Assembly: GCF_902706285.1 (NCBI RefSeq)
Contig: NZ_CACSKD010000014.1
Span: 98,386 to 162,385 of the forward strand
Direction of reading: 5' to 3'
DNA length: 64,000 nucleotides
DNA from: Rhizobium sp. 18055
Lineage (GTDB): Bacteria > Pseudomonadota > Alphaproteobacteria > Rhizobiales > Rhizobiaceae
Shown here one piece after another: positions 61,429 to 64,000 of this stretch. The notes below the pieces were generated by a model. It had not been told where the DNA came from. It searched no databases and worked only from the letters and a program-made list of their open reading frames with translations. Position numbers and translations under genes: made by a program. How positions within the stretch are numbered: the first letter of the stretch is position 1; the number at the start of each line of letters is the position of its first letter.

Positions 61429-62404
61429 TCGATCGCTTCTCCGGGTCGAGAACCTGACGACCCAGTTCGAAATCCCCGCCAAGGGCTTCTTCAAGCCACC
61501 GCTGAAGCTGACGGCCGTCAACAATGTCAGCTTCGATCTCAGCGAGGGCCGCACGCTTGGCATCGTCGGCGAGAGCGGCTGCGGCAAATCCACGCTCGGA
61601 CGCTCGATCCTGCGGCTGCTGAAATCGCAGCAGGGCCGCATCCTCTGGCAGGGCCGCAACCTGCTCGATCTCTCCGACGAGGAGATGCGGGCAGCCCGGC
61701 GCGACATGCAGATCATCTTCCAGGACCCGATCGCCTCGCTCGATCCGCGCATGACGGTTGGCGACATCATCGCCGAACCGCTGACGGTGTTCGAACCGAA
61801 GCTCAACCGCAAACAGCGCACCGAGCGCGTTCAGGAAATCATGGCGGCGGTCGGGCTGGTGCCGGAGATGATCAACCGCTATCCGCATGAGTTCTCGGGC
61901 GGCCAGGCGCAGCGCATCGGCATTGCGCGGGCGGTGATCACCCGGCCAAAGCTGATCATCTGCGACGAGCCGGTGTCGGCGCTCGACGTGTCGATCCAGG
62001 GCCAGGTGATCACGCTGCTGCGGAAATTGCGCAAGGAGTTCGGATTAACGCTGATCTTCATCAGCCATGATCTCTCCGTCGTGCGGCTGATCTCCGACGA
62101 TGTGCTGGTGCTCTATCTCGGCAAGGTGGTCGAGGCGGGCGACTGCGCCACGGTGTTCGACAAGCCGGCGCATCCCTATACGCAGGCGCTGTTTTCGGCG
62201 GCCCCGATCCCGGACCCGAAACTGGCGCGCACCCGCCAGCGCATCCGGCTGCAGGGCGATCCGCCGTCGCCGCTGAACCCGCCGCAGGGTTGCGTGTTCT
62301 CGCCGCGCTGCTGGAAGGCGACCGATATCTGTCGCACCGAGATGCCGCCGACAGAGCTGGTGCGCCCGGGACAAAGTGCTGCCTGCTATCACATCGAAAG
62401 CTGA
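61421..62404 (+). CDS. oppF: oligopeptide ABC transporter ATP-binding protein, OppF-like
   Basis: A 327-aa ATPase: Walker A G-E-S-G-C-G-K-S (50-57), Walker B L-I-I-C-D-E-P-V-S and H-loop S-H-D-L-S. The signature reads F-S-G-G-Q-A-Q-R, with Ala where Arg is usual (S-G-G-Q-R-Q-R), which is unusual but keeps the key SGGQ. The oligo_HPY tail ends F-S-P-R-C-W. Last of the operon. Confidence 0.95.
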   Translation: MADRSLLRVENLTTQFEIPAKGFFKPPLKLTAVNNVSFDLSEGRTLGIVGESGCGKSTLGRSILRLLKSQQGRILWQGRNLLDLSDEEMRAARRDMQIIFQDPIASLDPRMTVGDIIAEPLTVFEPKLNRKQRTERVQEIMAAVGLVPEMINRYPHEFSGGQAQRIGIARAVITRPKLIICDEPVSALDVSIQGQVITLLRKLRKEFGLTLIFISHDLSVVRLISDDVLVLYLGKVVEAGDCATVFDKPAHPYTQALFSAAPIPDPKLARTRQRIRLQGDPPSPLNPPQGCVFSPRCWKATDICRTEMPPTELVRPGQSAACYHIES

Positions 62405-62570
62405 CGGCCGACAGGCACCGACGGACTTTCATCGTGCGCGCATAAACATTGGTTGTGGCTGCGACACACGTCGCAAGGATTCTCGCGGCCACAACATTAG
62501 CCTGTAATTATATGACTTCACACCGCATGAAGTTGCTCTATGGTGCGTTCATCAAGCCTTGGGAGCCTTC

Positions 62571-63785
62571 ATGCAAAGACGTTTTCTCGTTGCCGTGCTG
62601 TTGGTTCTGACAGGCTGCGGCCATCCGAGCGGGGTGATGACGCCAGTGGCGCTGACGGCGGCAACGCCGAAGACGACGCGCGTCGATATGCTGGTCGCCA
62701 CGACGCGGCAGCCATCGGGGGATGCCGCGACGCTGTTTACCGGGGAACGCAGCCCGAAACCTTATCTCACCCATGTCGAGGTTTCCCTTCCGCCGAATCG
62801 CGCATCAGGCACCGTGCAATGGCCGAAGCGGCTGCCACCGAACCCGGCGACCGATTTTGCCGTCACCAAGGTGCAGCAGATCGAGAAGCTGCCGGAGGGA
62901 CGCACATGGTTGCGCCAGCACATGAAGGATGGTCATGCGCTGGTCTTCGTCCACGGCTTCAACAACAAATACGAGGATTCCGTCTTCCGGCTGGCGCAGA
63001 TCGTCAGCGACAGCGGCATGGACGCGACGCCGATCCTGTTCACCTGGCCGTCGCGGGCACAGCTGACCGCCTATGAATACGACAAGGAAAGCACCAACTA
63101 TTCGCGCACCGCGCTGGAACAGACGTTGCGCACTTTGGTGGACGATCCGGCCGTCAAGGACATCACCGTGCTTGCCCACTCGATGGGAACGTGGCTGACG
63201 ATGGAATCGCTGAGGCAGATGGGCATCCGCGATGGGCACCTGAACCCCAAGATCCGCGACGTCATCCTGGCGTCGCCCGACATCGACATCCAGGTGTTCG
63301 CCAAGCAATATGCCGAAATGGGAGTGCCACGACCGAAGTTCACCATCTTCGTGTCGCAGGATGACCGGGCGCTCGCCTTCTCCAGCTTCATCACCGGCAA
63401 GGTGTCGCGCCTCGGTGCAATCAATCCGACGGTCGAGCCCTATCGCACCAAGCTCGAAGAGGCAGGGATCACCGCGATCGACCTGACGAAAGTCAAAAGC
63501 AACGACAGCCTCAACCACGGAAAATTCGCCGAAAGCCCGGAGATTGTCCAGTTGATAGGACAGCGACTGATGACCGGCCAACCGCTGACGGACCAGAATG
63601 TTTCGCTTGGCCAGAGCATTACCGCCGTGGTCGGTGGCACCGTCACCACCCTCGGTACCGTCGCCGCAACAGCGGTTGCCGCACCTGCGACGATCATCGA
63701 ACAGCCGCTGGTCAAGCACAAGAAGCCGGTTGCGGCCGACGCGACGCTGCAGGGCGACCTCAAGCAGCAATCGCTGACGCAATAG
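62571..63785 (+). CDS. alpha/beta hydrolase lipoprotein (DUF900 family)
   Basis: A 404-aa predicted lipoprotein. The lipobox L-T-G-C ends at C16. The DUF900 (PF05990) hydrolase domain spans about residues 35-300, with the nucleophile S204 in L-A-H-S-M-G-T and F-V-H-G-F-N-N at residues 126-132. The C-terminal 90 residues are a Gly/Ala/Val-rich tail. It probably sits on the periplasmic face of a membrane. The substrate is unknown. The ATG at 62571 has GGGAG six bases upstream. It is a single gene after the opp operon, 166 bases away. Confidence 0.88.
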   Translation: MQRRFLVAVLLVLTGCGHPSGVMTPVALTAATPKTTRVDMLVATTRQPSGDAATLFTGERSPKPYLTHVEVSLPPNRASGTVQWPKRLPPNPATDFAVTKVQQIEKLPEGRTWLRQHMKDGHALVFVHGFNNKYEDSVFRLAQIVSDSGMDATPILFTWPSRAQLTAYEYDKESTNYSRTALEQTLRTLVDDPAVKDITVLAHSMGTWLTMESLRQMGIRDGHLNPKIRDVILASPDIDIQVFAKQYAEMGVPRPKFTIFVSQDDRALAFSSFITGKVSRLGAINPTVEPYRTKLEEAGITAIDLTKVKSNDSLNHGKFAESPEIVQLIGQRLMTGQPLTDQNVSLGQSITAVVGGTVTTLGTVAATAVAAPATIIEQPLVKHKKPVAADATLQGDLKQQSLTQ

Positions 63786-64000
63786 CAGGGCGGCGGGTTG
63801 GGCTTGCGCCTGTGATCGGTGCGTGAGCGTAAGGAGCGAGAGAAAAGCTTGCCTCAAGTCGGAGGATGTCTGCCAATCGCTGAACCTGATGCAGCCACTT
63901 CGACCGAACGCCCCGTGTCAACGACCAACGACTTTGGTCTCGTCATACCCACGCCCCGAAGCACGGCCATGGGTGTATCGCGTTGGTTCCCGTGCAGGCC

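Noticed and set aside
63854..64000. A minus-strand frame open to the right edge of the window (48 codons before a stop).
   Set aside because: Too short to judge; no recognisable motif, and a stop-free run of this length is common in GC-rich DNA. It could be the end of a gene outside the window.

Overview
This is a GC-rich stretch of the main chromosome of an alphaproteobacterium of the Rhizobiaceae (Rhizobium/Agrobacterium group). The evidence is a Fur-type Irr regulator beside fabA-fabB-fabI, a TIGR02300 protein, DUF992, DUF1275 and PACE proteins, the rimP-nusA-ylxR-infB-rbfA-truB-rpsO-pnp cluster, an SRP RNA in front of dnaX, and mosaic palindromic repeats of rhizobial type. Almost all of the window is housekeeping backbone. 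There is no prophage, insertion sequence, CRISPR array or rRNA operon. The species cannot be named from the sequence alone.

Layout. 1-3.5 kb: end of an SDR gene, then a hexuronate pair (uxuB-like, uxaC). 3.7-7.1 kb: slyX, a PACE efflux protein, a short RNase D and a 543-aa acidic protein of unknown function. 7.2-10.4 kb: rpsA, cmk and a PaiB-like flavin protein. 10.6-14.3 kb: TIGR02300 protein, tRNA-Ala(GGC), DUF1275, YdcF-like, a small periplasmic protein and a TRIC/UPF0126 channel. 14.3-17.7 kb: irr, divergent from fabA-fabB-fabI. 17.8-19.3 kb: an accessory pair, a signal-less subtilase plus a stand-alone propeptide-like (I9) protein. 19.5-30.7 kb: a long minus-strand run of RNA and translation genes from rimP to pnp, plus an rRNA methyltransferase. 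31-37 kb: MFS exporter, lytic transglycosylase, recR, MOSC, serine hydrolase, Lrp regulator and DUF992. 37.1-39.5 kb: ybaB, dnaX and SRP RNA. 39.6-45.8 kb: HIT, nudC, YafY regulator, VOC, pheA, kdsB, cytochrome c and AEC transporter. 46-51.4 kb: sugar kinase, SH3 protein, 2-hydroxyacid dehydrogenase, GNAT, moeB-like and recF. 51.5-56.5 kb: palindromic repeat, truncated globin, GNAT, XRE-cupin regulator, lepA, ccdAB and a GFA protein. 56.9-62.4 kb: a five-gene oligopeptide ABC importer. 62.6-63.8 kb: a lipoprotein hydrolase.

Genes that work together: FabA, FabB and FabI form the unsaturated fatty acid branch and the enoyl reduction step. RimP, NusA, YlxR, IF2, RbfA, TruB, S15 and PNPase form one transcription-translation-RNA decay block; its leader carries a good promoter followed at once by an intrinsic terminator, which suggests attenuation. 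DnaX, YbaB and RecR are the usual repair/replication group, but here recR is split off by about 2.4 kb of unrelated genes. OppABCDF is a complete dipeptide/oligopeptide importer.

The most unusual items are the subtilase/I9 pair whose first gene has its ribosome-binding site inside an 8-bp GC-rich hairpin, the terminator in the rimP-nusA leader, a rhizobial palindromic element lying inside the 5' coding end of the lytic transglycosylase gene, and two candidate small genes (27 and 41 codons) in divergent intergenic regions.
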